DNA of 64,000 nucleotides from assembly GCA_021779665.1 (NCBI GenBank), contig JAJYAG010000011.1:1-64000 (forward strand), in the 5' to 3' direction. Position numbers and translations under genes: made by a program. Shown one piece after another: positions 53,045 to 61,714 of the stretch. Origin of the DNA: Bacteroidota bacterium (GTDB lineage Bacteria > Bacteroidota > Bacteroidia > Bacteroidales > JAAUTT01). Under the pieces are notes generated by a model. It worked only from the letters and a program-made list of their open reading frames with translations, searched no databases and was not told the DNA's origin. How positions within the stretch are numbered: the stretch's first letter is position 1; the number at the start of each line of letters is the position of its first letter.

Positions 53045-54043
53045 CTAGTTTTTAGTTATTTTCTTTGATGATATAATTACTCTTTTACCTTCAATTTTAT
53101 ATTTGAATGGCTTTGTGGTACTAATAACCTGAAGCACATCTTCGAGCGATTCGTCGAGCCGGAATTTCCCAATGCAAGTATAATCGAGGATGGTACTGTC
53201 CATAACCATCACATCAACATCGTAGTAATGTGTCAGTCGAGCAATCATGTCGCGGATGGTTACATCGTTAAAAAAATAAACCCCCGACACCCAGGAAATT
53301 ACATCCTGATCTTTCACATTAACCCAAACTTTCAAATCGCCCTTCGAAGCATTATATATAAGTTGTTGATGCGGCTCCAGGTCTTTCGACTGCTTGCCGG
53401 CCCCATTTTCAGCAAAGGTCACTTTGCCTTCCAGCAGGGTAGTTTCAACATTTTCCTCATTTTCGTAAGCGTAAAGATTGAATCTGGTCCCTTTTACAGT
53501 AACTGCAGCATGGGCAGTTTGTACTATAAAAGGCTGCCTTTTATTATGTGCCACTTCAAAATAAGCTTCTCCGTTTAGTTTCACCATTCTGCTTGCTGCG
53601 CTGAACCCGGCAGGAAAACTGAATTTTGATTTTGAATTGAGCCAGACAAGAGATCCATCGGCAAGAGTTAATTTAACTCTTTGGCCAACCGGCACTTCGA
53701 CATTCTGCCAAACAACACCGGAAGTTTTTTGACGGCTTTGCCAGAAATACCAGGAAATCCCAAAGCAAACAGCGGCTACAGCTGCATATTTAAGCACAAC
53801 GCTGATAAACCTGTTGGAACGTTCCTTGCCTTTTTCAAAAATTCGGGAACTAACCTCAGAATAGGCAGCCTCTGTCTTATCCGACTCTGCAGGTGTGGCT
53901 GCAAGATGATTCAAATCCCACAATTGCCGCATCTGACGAAAGTGTTTTTTATTCTCGTCCTGCTGTTCTACCCAATCAAAAAGAGATTCTTTCTCCTGAT
54001 CGGAACATTTTCCCTGAAGATATTTTAAAATCAGATCATCCAT
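53045..54043 (-). CDS. FecR-family anti-sigma factor
   Basis: This 332-residue protein has a cytoplasmic N-terminal sigma-binding region (1-80), one transmembrane helix at about 82-100 (VVLKYAAVAAVCFGISWYF), a periplasmic FecR domain (PVGQRVKLTLADGSLVWLNSKSKFSFP near 120-146) and a C-terminal DUF4974-type STN-like domain (FNDVTIRDMIARLTHYYDVDVMVMD near 258-282). It receives the signal from the STN domain of the downstream SusC and controls the sigma factor encoded 65 nt upstream. Complete and typical. Confidence 0.93.
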   Translation of the reverse strand: MDDLILKYLQGKCSDQEKESLFDWVEQQDENKKHFRQMRQLWDLNHLAATPAESDKTEAAYSEVSSRIFEKGKERSNRFISVVLKYAAVAAVCFGISWYFWQSRQKTSGVVWQNVEVPVGQRVKLTLADGSLVWLNSKSKFSFPAGFSAASRMVKLNGEAYFEVAHNKRQPFIVQTAHAAVTVKGTRFNLYAYENEENVETTLLEGKVTFAENGAGKQSKDLEPHQQLIYNASKGDLKVWVNVKDQDVISWVSGVYFFNDVTIRDMIARLTHYYDVDVMVMDSTILDYTCIGKFRLDESLEDVLQVISTTKPFKYKIEGKRVIISSKKITKN

Positions 54044-54108
54044 AACAATAGCATTAACCGGTAACTTTCAGTCACCCCTAGTGAATATTTTAAAAAAAAA
54101 TAAAAATC

Positions 54109-54678
54109 TCAATAAAGTATTATGAATAACACATGAAGATAATCAGCCAATTTTATGCGCAGGAATTTCAGAGCCCTGGAGAGATGGTACTCCACTCCTT
54201 TTTCGGTAATATCGAGATTTGCGGCAATTGTTTTGTTGCTCATCCCTTTGTAGCGGCTAAATATAAATATTTTACGTGTTTGCTCGGGAAGAGAATCGAG
54301 GGCTTTGTTCAGGATGTCCATAATCTCGGCGCTGAATAATTCTTCAGGATTAAGGGAATAAAGTGCATCGAGTTCGTGGTTTGCTTCGCGCAATTTTAAA
54401 ATGTTGGAATCGATTCTGGCGCGGTTTCTTTCCTTCTCAAGGATGTTAATTGCTTTATTTTTAATTACAGTGACCAAAAAGGCTTTTAAGTTCGACTCTA
54501 AGTTCAGGTATTTCCTCTTTTCCCATAAAGTCACAAAAGCATCCTGCACAATATTCTCGGCCAGAAAATTATCGTGAACATAAGAATTGGCAAACATGAG
54601 CAAACCGGCATAGTGATCATTGAAGATCTGTTTAAAAGCCGGCTCATTACCTCTTATAAGCTGTTCAACTAAGTTCAT
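54109..54678 (-). CDS. ECF-type RNA polymerase sigma factor of the PUL
   Basis: This 189-residue sigma-70 factor of the ECF group starts MNLVEQLIRGNEPAFKQIF after a GGGGAG ribosome-binding site. Region 2 contains ENIVQDAFVTLWEKR (about 41-55) and region 4 contains LPEQTRKIFIFSRYKGMSNKTIA and VEYHLSRALKFLR. The frame also runs 17 codons upstream from a TTG, which I reject because the ATG has the strong binding site. It should drive susC and the enzyme genes when FecR releases it. The C terminus ends in an unusual hydrophobic run (LADYLHVLFIILY). Confidence 0.93.
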   Translation of the reverse strand: MNLVEQLIRGNEPAFKQIFNDHYAGLLMFANSYVHDNFLAENIVQDAFVTLWEKRKYLNLESNLKAFLVTVIKNKAINILEKERNRARIDSNILKLREANHELDALYSLNPEELFSAEIMDILNKALDSLPEQTRKIFIFSRYKGMSNKTIAANLDITEKGVEYHLSRALKFLRIKLADYLHVLFIILY

Positions 54679-54777
54679 TGCTCCCCAATAATGATCATGT
54701 AAAATAACAGGAATAATTATATAAATCAAACTTTATACATCTCAACAGTTCCATTATAGTTAGAGTCATGATAAGAA

Positions 54778-54901
54778 GCTGTATGAAAGGTCGGAAAGCC
54801 CAAGACTACGCTCAGTGTGGCAATTGGTAATCAATGTTTGTCATTCCCGGCTGATTTGGAGAATTACCTCATCCCCAGCCCTTCTCCTGCGAGGAGAAGG
54901 G
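54778..54901. repeat. Two dispersed repeats in the gap upstream of the sigma gene
   Basis: AGCTGTATGAAAGGTCGGAAAG (54778-54799) matches 35530-35551 with one difference. CTCATCCCC..CCCTTCTCC with stem CCCTTCTCC/GGAGAAGGG (54868-54901) matches 34500-34532. They lie in the 460-bp gap 54679-55138, whose remainder shows no gene. Confidence 0.65.
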
Positions 54902-55138
54902 AGAGGCTCTTCAGTAAATTGAAGCTTCCGGTAATATTTATTATTGTCATTACCACTTTAGGTCCCCTTTTTTGCGTCAGATCTACCAATGACAGATTGA
55001 TGTAAATGTTAGAAAATCAGCTATAAAAAGCTCCGGCTAAACCCAAATGATAAGGTTCTGGACCGGCCTGCAAAAAATGGCGTAAAGAAAACAAAATTCT
55101 GGCCGTCGCGAGGGGATTCCACAACCTCGGCATTCCCC

Positions 55139-56923
55139 CTAAACCTTAATCCCCATCTTCTTCATCAGGATGGATGCATTCAGACTTTTACAGATCCCAT
55201 GGTTAAGTTTATAGTCGAAGTACAACTCTTCGCCATGAATTTTTACGTCGAAGTTGTAGTTGTCGATTTTTTCGGGTAACTCTTTTTCGAGTTCCGAGAG
55301 CGATAAATCGTGAGTAGCCACAATAGCAGCAGTGTCCTGCTGTATAAGCTGCCGTATCAGCGCTTCTGATCCTATATGCCTGTCGTTCGAATTGGTGCCC
55401 CTCAGAATTTCATCGAGCAGCAGAAAAACATTAGGGTTTGTTTCGGACTCCCTGATGATCATGGCAAGCCGCTTCAATTCAGCGTAAAATGAGGAGGTAT
55501 TATCTTCGAGCGAATCGGAAATCCGCATACTGGTGAGTATTTTAACAAGCGAAACCTTAAAGGATGTTGCACAAACTGCCGATCCGGCAAATGCAAGTAT
55601 CATATTTACACCGCAGGTGCGCTGGAAAGTGCTTTTCCCCGACATATTCGATCCGGTAACCAGAACTATTTTACCAGCTCCATTTATTTCAAAATCGTTG
55701 CTAACACGTCTGTTTGCAGGAATTAACGGGTGACCCAGGGTTTCAGCTTTAAGCTGAAAATATTCGTCGGTCACTTCTGGTAATACCCATGCAGGATGAT
55801 TATAACTGGTATTGGCAATGCTTGATAATACCTCAACTTCAGCCATGGAATCGAACCACCTGGCAATAAAGGGTGCATTGCGCTGTTTCCATTTTTCGAG
55901 CTGATAACAAACATGAATGTCCCAGAAGAAAAAAATATTCAGCGGTACCGATACCATCACATTCAGCCGCAGATCGAGTTTATTAACAAGCGAAGATAAC
56001 TTATGAATTATCCCTGAAGCAGAGCCTGTCCCATGCAGCTGGGAAAGAATGAAACGCATTCTTTCGGATGTAAAACTTTGACCTTCGATCAGATTTATTG
56101 CTTTGCCGTACGATTGAAGCATCTCGTAGGATTTGCTGACTTGCTGATGAAGATTTGTAACTAATTTCAGGTATTTATAATTCACCAGCATATTGGCCGA
56201 AATTACAAGTATCAGCAAAGCCATAGGCATCCCTTTTATAACAAGCACAACCGCTGCCACACTCAATAACGAAAGAACGATGGTAAGAATCTGCAGAAAC
56301 CTTTTCCCAAGAAACAGGTTCGGACTGTTTACCCATTGCAATACTGTTCCGGGATGACTGGCTGCGTCTTTATACTCATATCCCAGGGCCATTAGCTGCT
56401 GGCGCCAGTCGGCCATATCTTTCAACTCGGTAACAGCCTTTTGGCGAAGCCGGATCTGTTCCGGTGTTCCCGGAGCTTTTAACCATGCAGCAAGCATATC
56501 GGCAGCGGGCTTACTGATGGTGCGGTTTAAAAACTGAAATAACGAAGCTCTTCCGAATATGTCGAGATCGTAAGTGTAAGGATGATTTTTATCCAGATAT
56601 TCCGATCCGTCGGGAAAAGAACTGTAATCGCCCGCAAGGCTTTTCAACTCTAACTGGTTAATTATGCAAAGATGCTCGTAGTACTCTTTCTTTTTGATAA
56701 TTCCGTTCTGATATTTTATAAGCCAGCCCAGGGAGAAAAGTCCGATAACCAGTGTAATAACCGCAACAGGGACAGAAACAGAAAACAGTACATAAAACAG
56801 AATAAGGCTCAGGATAAACAGAACAAGTCGGGCCAGGGAAAGCTGGTTTTCCTTTCGTTTTAACAGATTGGAGGTCCTGGTAAATTCTTCAACTCTGGAT
56901 TTATAATATTCGTTTAGCTGCAT
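55139..56923 (-). CDS. MutS-family ATPase with transmembrane segments
   Basis: This 594-residue protein has a MutS-type ABC ATPase domain at its C terminus: Walker A GSNMSGKST at 424-432, Walker B FLLLDEILRGTN at 500-511 and the His switch VATHD near 535. The MutS core (helical lever region) precedes it, but no mismatch-recognition domain I and no Smr nuclease domain is seen. Hydrophobic segments at about 33-67 (LVLFILSLILFYVLF, VAVITLVIGLFSLGWL) and near 205-240 look like membrane helices. The ATG at 56923 is chosen; the frame extends 8 codons from a TTG. It is probably not a repair protein of the MutS1 type. The role is unknown. Confidence 0.85.
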   Translation of the reverse strand: MQLNEYYKSRVEEFTRTSNLLKRKENQLSLARLVLFILSLILFYVLFSVSVPVAVITLVIGLFSLGWLIKYQNGIIKKKEYYEHLCIINQLELKSLAGDYSSFPDGSEYLDKNHPYTYDLDIFGRASLFQFLNRTISKPAADMLAAWLKAPGTPEQIRLRQKAVTELKDMADWRQQLMALGYEYKDAASHPGTVLQWVNSPNLFLGKRFLQILTIVLSLLSVAAVVLVIKGMPMALLILVISANMLVNYKYLKLVTNLHQQVSKSYEMLQSYGKAINLIEGQSFTSERMRFILSQLHGTGSASGIIHKLSSLVNKLDLRLNVMVSVPLNIFFFWDIHVCYQLEKWKQRNAPFIARWFDSMAEVEVLSSIANTSYNHPAWVLPEVTDEYFQLKAETLGHPLIPANRRVSNDFEINGAGKIVLVTGSNMSGKSTFQRTCGVNMILAFAGSAVCATSFKVSLVKILTSMRISDSLEDNTSSFYAELKRLAMIIRESETNPNVFLLLDEILRGTNSNDRHIGSEALIRQLIQQDTAAIVATHDLSLSELEKELPEKIDNYNFDVKIHGEELYFDYKLNHGICKSLNASILMKKMGIKV

Positions 56924-57521
56924 TGAATAAGGATTAAACAATATCAACGGCTAAGCTATGAAATTATTTGCAATTGGAATGGTTTAGTTGAATACAGAGT
57001 CGACAGTTCACGGACCACTCCCGATAGCTATCGGGACCACAGTCAAAAGCCGGAAATAACCTGGTTAGTCCATAGCTTTTAGTTCATAGACCATGGTTGA
57101 ATACAGGGTCGATTGATCTCAACTCTGCCGCATTTTATTGACTATCCTGTATTGTCTATCGACTATCGAGGCGCTGTTGCAGATTATTGTTGCTACTAAA
57201 ATAGAATCTGCAATTGCGGCGATATTAAATTTAATGCGCTTTTTGAGACATTATCACGCCGCCAAAATTAATTCTGGTTACTTTAACCCAAGGCGCCGTT
57301 TCACTTTGCCCTGGGCTGAATTATCAAAGGCCTTCAGCCTTAAAAAACATAAAATCCAATCCACATTTTTGTACAACATAGCCACTATGGAATTATCGTC
57401 TATTCTGTATTGGCTATTGACTATGATGGTTCTGTTGTATATTATTGTTGTTTGAAATTTCTCATTTAATAAAGAATTTATTAGGAGGCAGGCGGCCTTC
57501 TTCCCTCGTACTTCTTACTCC
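56924..57521. repeat. Intergenic repeat cluster (TTGAATACAG, GACTAT and palindrome)
   Basis: This 598-bp gap has no supported gene. It contains TTGAATACAGAGTCGA (56988-57003) and TTGAATACAGGGTCGA (57097-57112), and the perfect 18-nt palindrome TCCCGATAGCTATCGGGA (57019-57036). Two diverged direct copies of a roughly 57-bp unit begin TTGACTATCCTGTATTG (57138) and TCGTCTATTCTGTATTG (57395). The unit also includes CTGTTGxAxATTATTGTTG. Confidence 0.65.
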
Positions 57522-59426
57522 CTACCTGATTCCATGCTCCTTAAGAAACGAAACATACCGGGAGTCAATTTTCAGAATATGGTTAATCAGCCAGTCCTTC
57601 AAAAAGTTTATGATATCGAGTGATACCGTTGCATCTCCATTCTCAAATTCATTGGCAAAATTCTTGATTTTTTCCACAAATTTGTGATGCTGCTGGACGT
57701 GCTGCTGGGTATCTTTATAACCAAACTCTTTGAAATACTTTTCTTCGTTGCCAAAGTGGTAAACTGTATAATCAACCAGCTCTTTCAGATTTTTCCTGAT
57801 TTCCTTTTTGTTATTGTTGGATCCGAATGCTGCATATAGTTTGTTAATTATATCCACAAGTACTTTATGCTGATCGTCAATCTCTTTTATTCCAATGCAG
57901 AAGTTAGGCCCCCAGTCAATTAACTTACCGGAACGCTCATATCCCTTTGAACCCTTTTTTGCTGCTTTAAAAAAGCTGATCACTTCTTTTAACTGTTCAG
58001 CCTGACTGGAGAATTCTTCTGCACTTGTTGCCAGTTCTTCCGAAGCGGCAGCATTCTGCTGGGTTACTCCATTCATTTTCTGCACGGCAGTGTTAATTTG
58101 CTCGGCACCCGTAGAAAGTTCGTTACTGGATGCAGCAATTTCCTTAACCATGCGCGACGATTTTTCAAATTCGCTGGCAAGTTGTTCGGCCAGTTTCTCA
58201 GTTTTTTCAGTAGTTTCAACAGTCGATCTTGAGAGGGCAATAATTTCGTCGGCAGCCTGACGGCTGTTTTCGGCCAGCTTGCGCACTTCTGAAGCCACAA
58301 CAGCAAATCCCTTTCCCTGATCTCCGGCCCGCGAAGCTTCCACTGCCGCATTTAAAGCAAGAATATTGGTTTGATAAGCAATGTCGTTTATAATAGCGAC
58401 TTTTTGAGAAATATTCCTGATAGCTGCTAAAGTTTCCTTGCTGGAGGATGCCATTTCGTGCATTTTCACTCCGGCTTCGGTAAATACTTTATCGCCCAGC
58501 TTTGCATTCTCGGCATTTTGTTGAATATTGGCAGCCATTTCCTCTATCGAGGACGATACTTCCTCTGCCGATGCGGCCTGTTCCGAAGCACCCTGCGATA
58601 ACATTTGCGAAGCGTCGCTTATCTGAGCGCTTCCCTGCACAATACTATCGGCTCCGAGCGTTATTTCTTTTATAATTCTGGCCAGATTATCGTTCATCCG
58701 GTTGAACGATCCTGTGAGTGAACCAATTTCATCGTTGGCCACAATTTTTATTTTTTCTCCCAGCATCCCGTTCGACATATCCATAAATACAGGCAAAATA
58801 TTGCGTACTGGCGTGGATACGAATTTATTGATAATAAAAATGCTGGCGACTATAAGAAGTATAATGGTAAGAATAATGGTAACATATACGGTACTGCTTA
58901 AGTTCTCCCTTCTTTTGCTGATCTTCAGGATTGCCTGCGTAACATTCTCATCCGCACTAAGCATTTCAACGGAGAGCTGGTAAACATCCTTCAGGCTTTT
59001 TGACAGGGTTAATGAGTCGGATGAGGTCACTCCTTCAGCACTCTGCCTGAAATTTTTCCAGCTGCTTTCGGCCCTGTCCAATACATCCGGGATTTTAGTA
59101 TAAATACCATTGAGTTTAAATGTCTCATCCAAATGCTGGTATTGACCCCCATCTTTAATTATATTCAGATTGGTTTCGTATTGCTGTAAAAGCGTTTTCA
59201 ATTTACCTCCTGCCCCTGTTTCGCCTTTTGCAGCAACTTCGCTGTAAAACGCAATTTGTTGCGACAAAACTTTATTGTCCTTAGCTATCTCTGCTAATAA
59301 GTGTGTACCCTCGGTTCTGCCTGCCAAATAGAAAATAAGGTCCAACGCTGTCAAAAACAGCAATAAAAGAAATAATGAGCCTATCTTCCAATTAATAGAC
59401 AAATCGCGAAATCTCCTGAAGTTCAT
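57522..59426 (-). CDS. Methyl-accepting chemotaxis protein fused to a bacteriohemerythrin domain
   Basis: This 634-residue protein has TM1 at about 16-36 ([20 protein letters not shown]), a periplasmic helical sensor of about 140 residues, TM2 near 180-200 and a HAMP domain to about 255. The chemoreceptor signalling hairpin spans about 260-490 ([29 protein letters not shown] at the tip). The C-terminal hemerythrin domain (about 505-630) has the diiron ligands: [23 protein letters not shown] and HILKIDSRY. It would relay O2 (or NO) binding by the diiron site to a chemotaxis-like pathway. No che or flagellar genes lie in the window. It stands alone, with a repeat cluster downstream. Confidence 0.93.
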   Translation of the reverse strand: MNFRRFRDLSINWKIGSLFLLLLFLTALDLIFYLAGRTEGTHLLAEIAKDNKVLSQQIAFYSEVAAKGETGAGGKLKTLLQQYETNLNIIKDGGQYQHLDETFKLNGIYTKIPDVLDRAESSWKNFRQSAEGVTSSDSLTLSKSLKDVYQLSVEMLSADENVTQAILKISKRRENLSSTVYVTIILTIILLIVASIFIINKFVSTPVRNILPVFMDMSNGMLGEKIKIVANDEIGSLTGSFNRMNDNLARIIKEITLGADSIVQGSAQISDASQMLSQGASEQAASAEEVSSSIEEMAANIQQNAENAKLGDKVFTEAGVKMHEMASSSKETLAAIRNISQKVAIINDIAYQTNILALNAAVEASRAGDQGKGFAVVASEVRKLAENSRQAADEIIALSRSTVETTEKTEKLAEQLASEFEKSSRMVKEIAASSNELSTGAEQINTAVQKMNGVTQQNAAASEELATSAEEFSSQAEQLKEVISFFKAAKKGSKGYERSGKLIDWGPNFCIGIKEIDDQHKVLVDIINKLYAAFGSNNNKKEIRKNLKELVDYTVYHFGNEEKYFKEFGYKDTQQHVQQHHKFVEKIKNFANEFENGDATVSLDIINFLKDWLINHILKIDSRYVSFLKEHGIR

Positions 59427-59566
59427 AAAATTTCTGTGTTAAGTTTTGTGTTCGGTTTTGACAAATTAAATGAATTTACTAAAATAGACTTAGAAAACAA
59501 AAGTAAAAATGTGCTTTCTTTATATCTTAAATTTTTTAAAGGCATAAAGCTCAATTATTAAACTTT

Positions 59567-60190
59567 ATGAATTATCTGCACTTAATCGGAACGGTTGCTT
59601 TCCTTAACCTTCTCGCTGCCATGAGTCCCGGACCCGACTTTGTTATGGCAGTCAAGAATTCGCTGGTTTATTCCCGGCGTACAGGGATTTTTACTGCAAT
59701 CGGAATAGGTTTGGGAATTGGCGTACACATTCTTTACTGCGCTGCCGGAATAGGTTACATAATCTCCAAATCGGTGGTGATATTTAATATCATCAAATAT
59801 CTGGGAGCAGGGTATCTGATTTATATGGGGGTAATGAGTCTCATATCGAAAGGAACCAATATTGATATTGAAAACACAAAAAATTTAAAAGACAAAACCC
59901 GGTTGGAAGCATTAAAAACGGGATTTCTCACCAATGTGCTAAATCCCAAGGCTACCCTGTTTTTTCTGGGTTTGTTTACTTTTGTGGTGAAACCCGATAC
60001 TCCGCTTTCGGTAATTGCAATTCTTGCATTAATAATGATATTTACTGCTATTGGATGGTTTACTATTGTAGCGATTTTTTTTACTCAAACGCGAATTCAA
60101 AAGGCATTTGCAAAAGCTGAAAAATACTTTAACAGGTTTTTTGGAGGTTTGCTGGTATTGTTAGGTATTAAAATAATTTTTACAAAATAG
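59567..60190 (+). CDS. LysE/RhtB-family amino acid exporter
   Basis: This 207-residue protein has six hydrophobic segments and family motifs: LNLLAAMSPGPDFVMAVKNSL (about 14-34), GIGLGIGVHIL (about 47-57), GAGYLIYMGVM (about 76-86), and FLTNVLNPKATLFFLG (about 120-135). LysE-type carriers export amino acids by cation coupling; the substrate cannot be predicted. An AT-rich leader precedes the ATG. A terminator hairpin follows, shared with the convergent cold-shock gene. Confidence 0.92.
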   Translation: MNYLHLIGTVAFLNLLAAMSPGPDFVMAVKNSLVYSRRTGIFTAIGIGLGIGVHILYCAAGIGYIISKSVVIFNIIKYLGAGYLIYMGVMSLISKGTNIDIENTKNLKDKTRLEALKTGFLTNVLNPKATLFFLGLFTFVVKPDTPLSVIAILALIMIFTAIGWFTIVAIFFTQTRIQKAFAKAEKYFNRFFGGLLVLLGIKIIFTK

Positions 60191-60202
60191 CTGTAAAATC
60201 AA

Positions 60203-60228
60203 AAGAGCCCCGTGATACCGGAGCTCTT
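60203..60228. terminator. Bidirectional terminator between lysE-like and csp genes
   Basis: AAGAGCCCCG (60203-60212) pairs with CGGAGCTCTT (60219-60228) with one mismatch around a 6-nt loop. It is 13 nt after the LysE stop and 28 nt after the cold-shock gene's stop on the other strand. An A-run upstream provides the U-tract for the minus strand. Confidence 0.75.
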
Positions 60229-60255
60229 AGAATTAAAGTGTATGTTGTTGTAAAC

Positions 60256-60447
60256 TTATACGAGTTTAACATTTACTGCATTTAATCCTTTTCTTCCTTC
60301 TTGAAGATCGAATGTTACTTCGTCATCTTCTCTGATTTCGTCTACAAGACCAGATACATGAACGAAATATTCTTTACCTGATTCTGTGTCCTTAATAAAT
60401 CCAAAACCTTTGGTTTCATTAAAAAATTTTACTTTACCTTCTTTCAT
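60256..60447 (-). CDS. Cold-shock protein (CspA family)
   Basis: This 63-residue single cold-shock domain has RNA-binding motifs KGFGFI (13-18) and YFVHVSGL (27-34). The sequence ends KGLNAVNVKLV. It binds single-stranded nucleic acid and acts as an RNA chaperone. The promoter box at 60474-60481 leaves a leader of only about 30 nt, shorter than the long cold-responsive leader of E. coli cspA. Confidence 0.95.
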   Translation of the reverse strand: MKEGKVKFFNETKGFGFIKDTESGKEYFVHVSGLVDEIREDDEVTFDLQEGRKGLNAVNVKLV

Positions 60448-60473
60448 AAAAAAATTGTAATTAATAATGCTGG

Positions 60474-60481
60474 CAAAGATA
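60474..60481 (-). promoter_or_regulatory. -7 box of the cold-shock gene
   Basis: The minus strand reads TATCTTTG, matching TAnnTTTG, 26 nt upstream of the csp start at 60447. Confidence 0.6.
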
Positions 60482-60588
60482 AGCTAAATAATTTATTTAT
60501 TGCGACTATTATTTTTAAAAGTTTATGTTTTTAAAATTGCTTGTGGGTTTTGATATATATAATTATAATTTCCGAATTGTGTTAAGTG

Positions 60589-61112
60589 CCGTAGGTGCAT
60601 ATTTGCAGCCGGGGGTGAAACGATGTGCAACCTCAACATTTAAAAACCCCTTACCAAAACTGTCAAAAATAGACCTGACCAAAAAAACTGACGCATAATG
60701 TCTGGATGAAGTATGTTGGCTGTAAAAGCTCCGTAAGAGTGGCCTTGTTGTAGCAGGGGTTGGAACAAAGCGGGAGCCCCGGACTGAAAATAAACCAGAT
60801 ATTTCGGCGGCGCGTCAGAAATTTAAGCAAGGAGATATTTTTATCATCACTGCAACGGTTAATATTCATTAGGAGCCATTTACGTAAATATTCATTGGTA
60901 AACACCACCCCTGAAAAATGATGCTTTACCAATTGATGAAATGTATTCAACGCCGGAGGTGTTGCATGTTTGTAGCCGGGAGTGAAACGTAGTGGAACTC
61001 CCGGATTAATGTTACCAGCGAAATTAAGCGGCGCGAAAATATTTTGAGAAATGTAATTCCGATAACATCGCCGCAATAGATAATCTCAAAATTTAAACTC
61101 CTTACCAAAACT
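60589..61112. repeat. REP-like palindromic repeats in the csp upstream gap
   Basis: The gap 60448-61223 contains two copies of GCCGnAGGTGnnnCATnTTTGnAGCCGGGnGTGAAACG. Copy 2 (60951-61006) has a perfect hairpin CCGGGAGT (60976-60983) / ACTCCCGG (60997-61004); in copy 1 (60589-60638) the right arm is decayed. A second element, CTCAAxATTTAAA..CCTTACCAAAACT, recurs at 60633-60662 and 61085-61112. A 137-codon frame through this DNA is not a credible gene. Confidence 0.6.
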
Positions 61113-61187
61113 CCCGATGGTCAATTAAATAGTCGAACATAAGTGATAAAAACCCTAATTTTTTTTGCCCGGCTCAATTAACAAATC

Positions 61188-61195
61188 CATATTTG
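61188..61195 (+). promoter_or_regulatory. Possible -7 box before the His-rich small gene
   Basis: CATATTTG matches TAnnTTTG at seven of eight bases. It has TTTG (61164-61167) at a plausible -33 distance and lies 28 nt before the ATG at 61224. Confidence 0.4.
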
Positions 61196-61223
61196 CTGTG
61201 TTGTTTAAGCAAATCAGTTTTAA

Positions 61224-61535
61224 ATGATCAAAAGGTTTGTTGCAATTTTTTTTCTGTCTTTATTCGTCTTTGGGCTTATCCCAGGCGAATACTGGAAGAT
61301 ATTGCACCATCACAAACATTATGCTGTTACGCATACCCACCTTACAGGATTCTCTGAAAAACACAAGTCCTGCACTAATCAATCGCATTTGTACGATTAT
61401 CTTCCTGCCCAGGAAATAATTAAACAAACCAGAATTGATCAGATCCAGTCCTTTTCATTTGGATTAGAAATCCATCTCCCCCATCCTTCATTTCTTAACG
61501 GGTTTCTCCGCGCACCTCCGGCTTTTCATTCCTGA
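61224..61535 (+). CDS. Small His-rich exported protein upstream of a TonB-dependent receptor
   Basis: This 103-residue protein has a signal peptide (about 1-20; FVAIFFLSLFVFGLIPG). A His-rich segment follows at about 29-60 (ILHHHKHYAVTHTHLTGF, CTNQSHLYDYLP), and the C terminus is GFLRAPPAFHS. His, Cys and Asp are arranged as in metal-binding proteins. I do not know a named family, but small His-rich exported proteins often precede metal-related TonB receptors in Bacteroidota. The receptor gene begins 179 bp downstream. A role in zinc, copper or another metal's handling is inference. Confidence 0.65.
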   Translation: MIKRFVAIFFLSLFVFGLIPGEYWKILHHHKHYAVTHTHLTGFSEKHKSCTNQSHLYDYLPAQEIIKQTRIDQIQSFSFGLEIHLPHPSFLNGFLRAPPAFHS

Positions 61536-61714
61536 AGCACTTTTAGCTGATGGTCCTCAAAAGGACCTAATCTGTTATTGCTCAAAAAGCTGTTAAATGT
61601 CCACCAAGCAAATGCTAAGGGGTAACATTGAATTAAAGCGTGATTCAGTTCAATCACTTTTCAGATTTTATACCGAACCCAATGACGGTTCGTTGTTATT
61701 AATTGATTACAGAA
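61536..61714. other. Leader between the His-rich gene and the receptor gene
   Basis: This 179-bp stretch has no supported gene. A small perfect hairpin GGTCCT / AGGACC (61552-61567) lies just after the small gene. It is too short and lacks a T-run, so I do not call it a terminator. Confidence 0.3.

Noticed and set aside
57138-57455. 105-codon plus-strand frame
   Set aside because: It is made of the duplicated 57-bp units and their spacer; the protein has no domain.
60663-61076. 137-codon minus-strand frame
   Set aside because: It runs through REP-like repeat DNA, has no family resemblance and no ribosome-binding site, and its composition follows the repeats.
61552-61567. GGTCCT/AGGACC hairpin as terminator
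   Set aside because: The stem is only 6 bp and no T-run follows.
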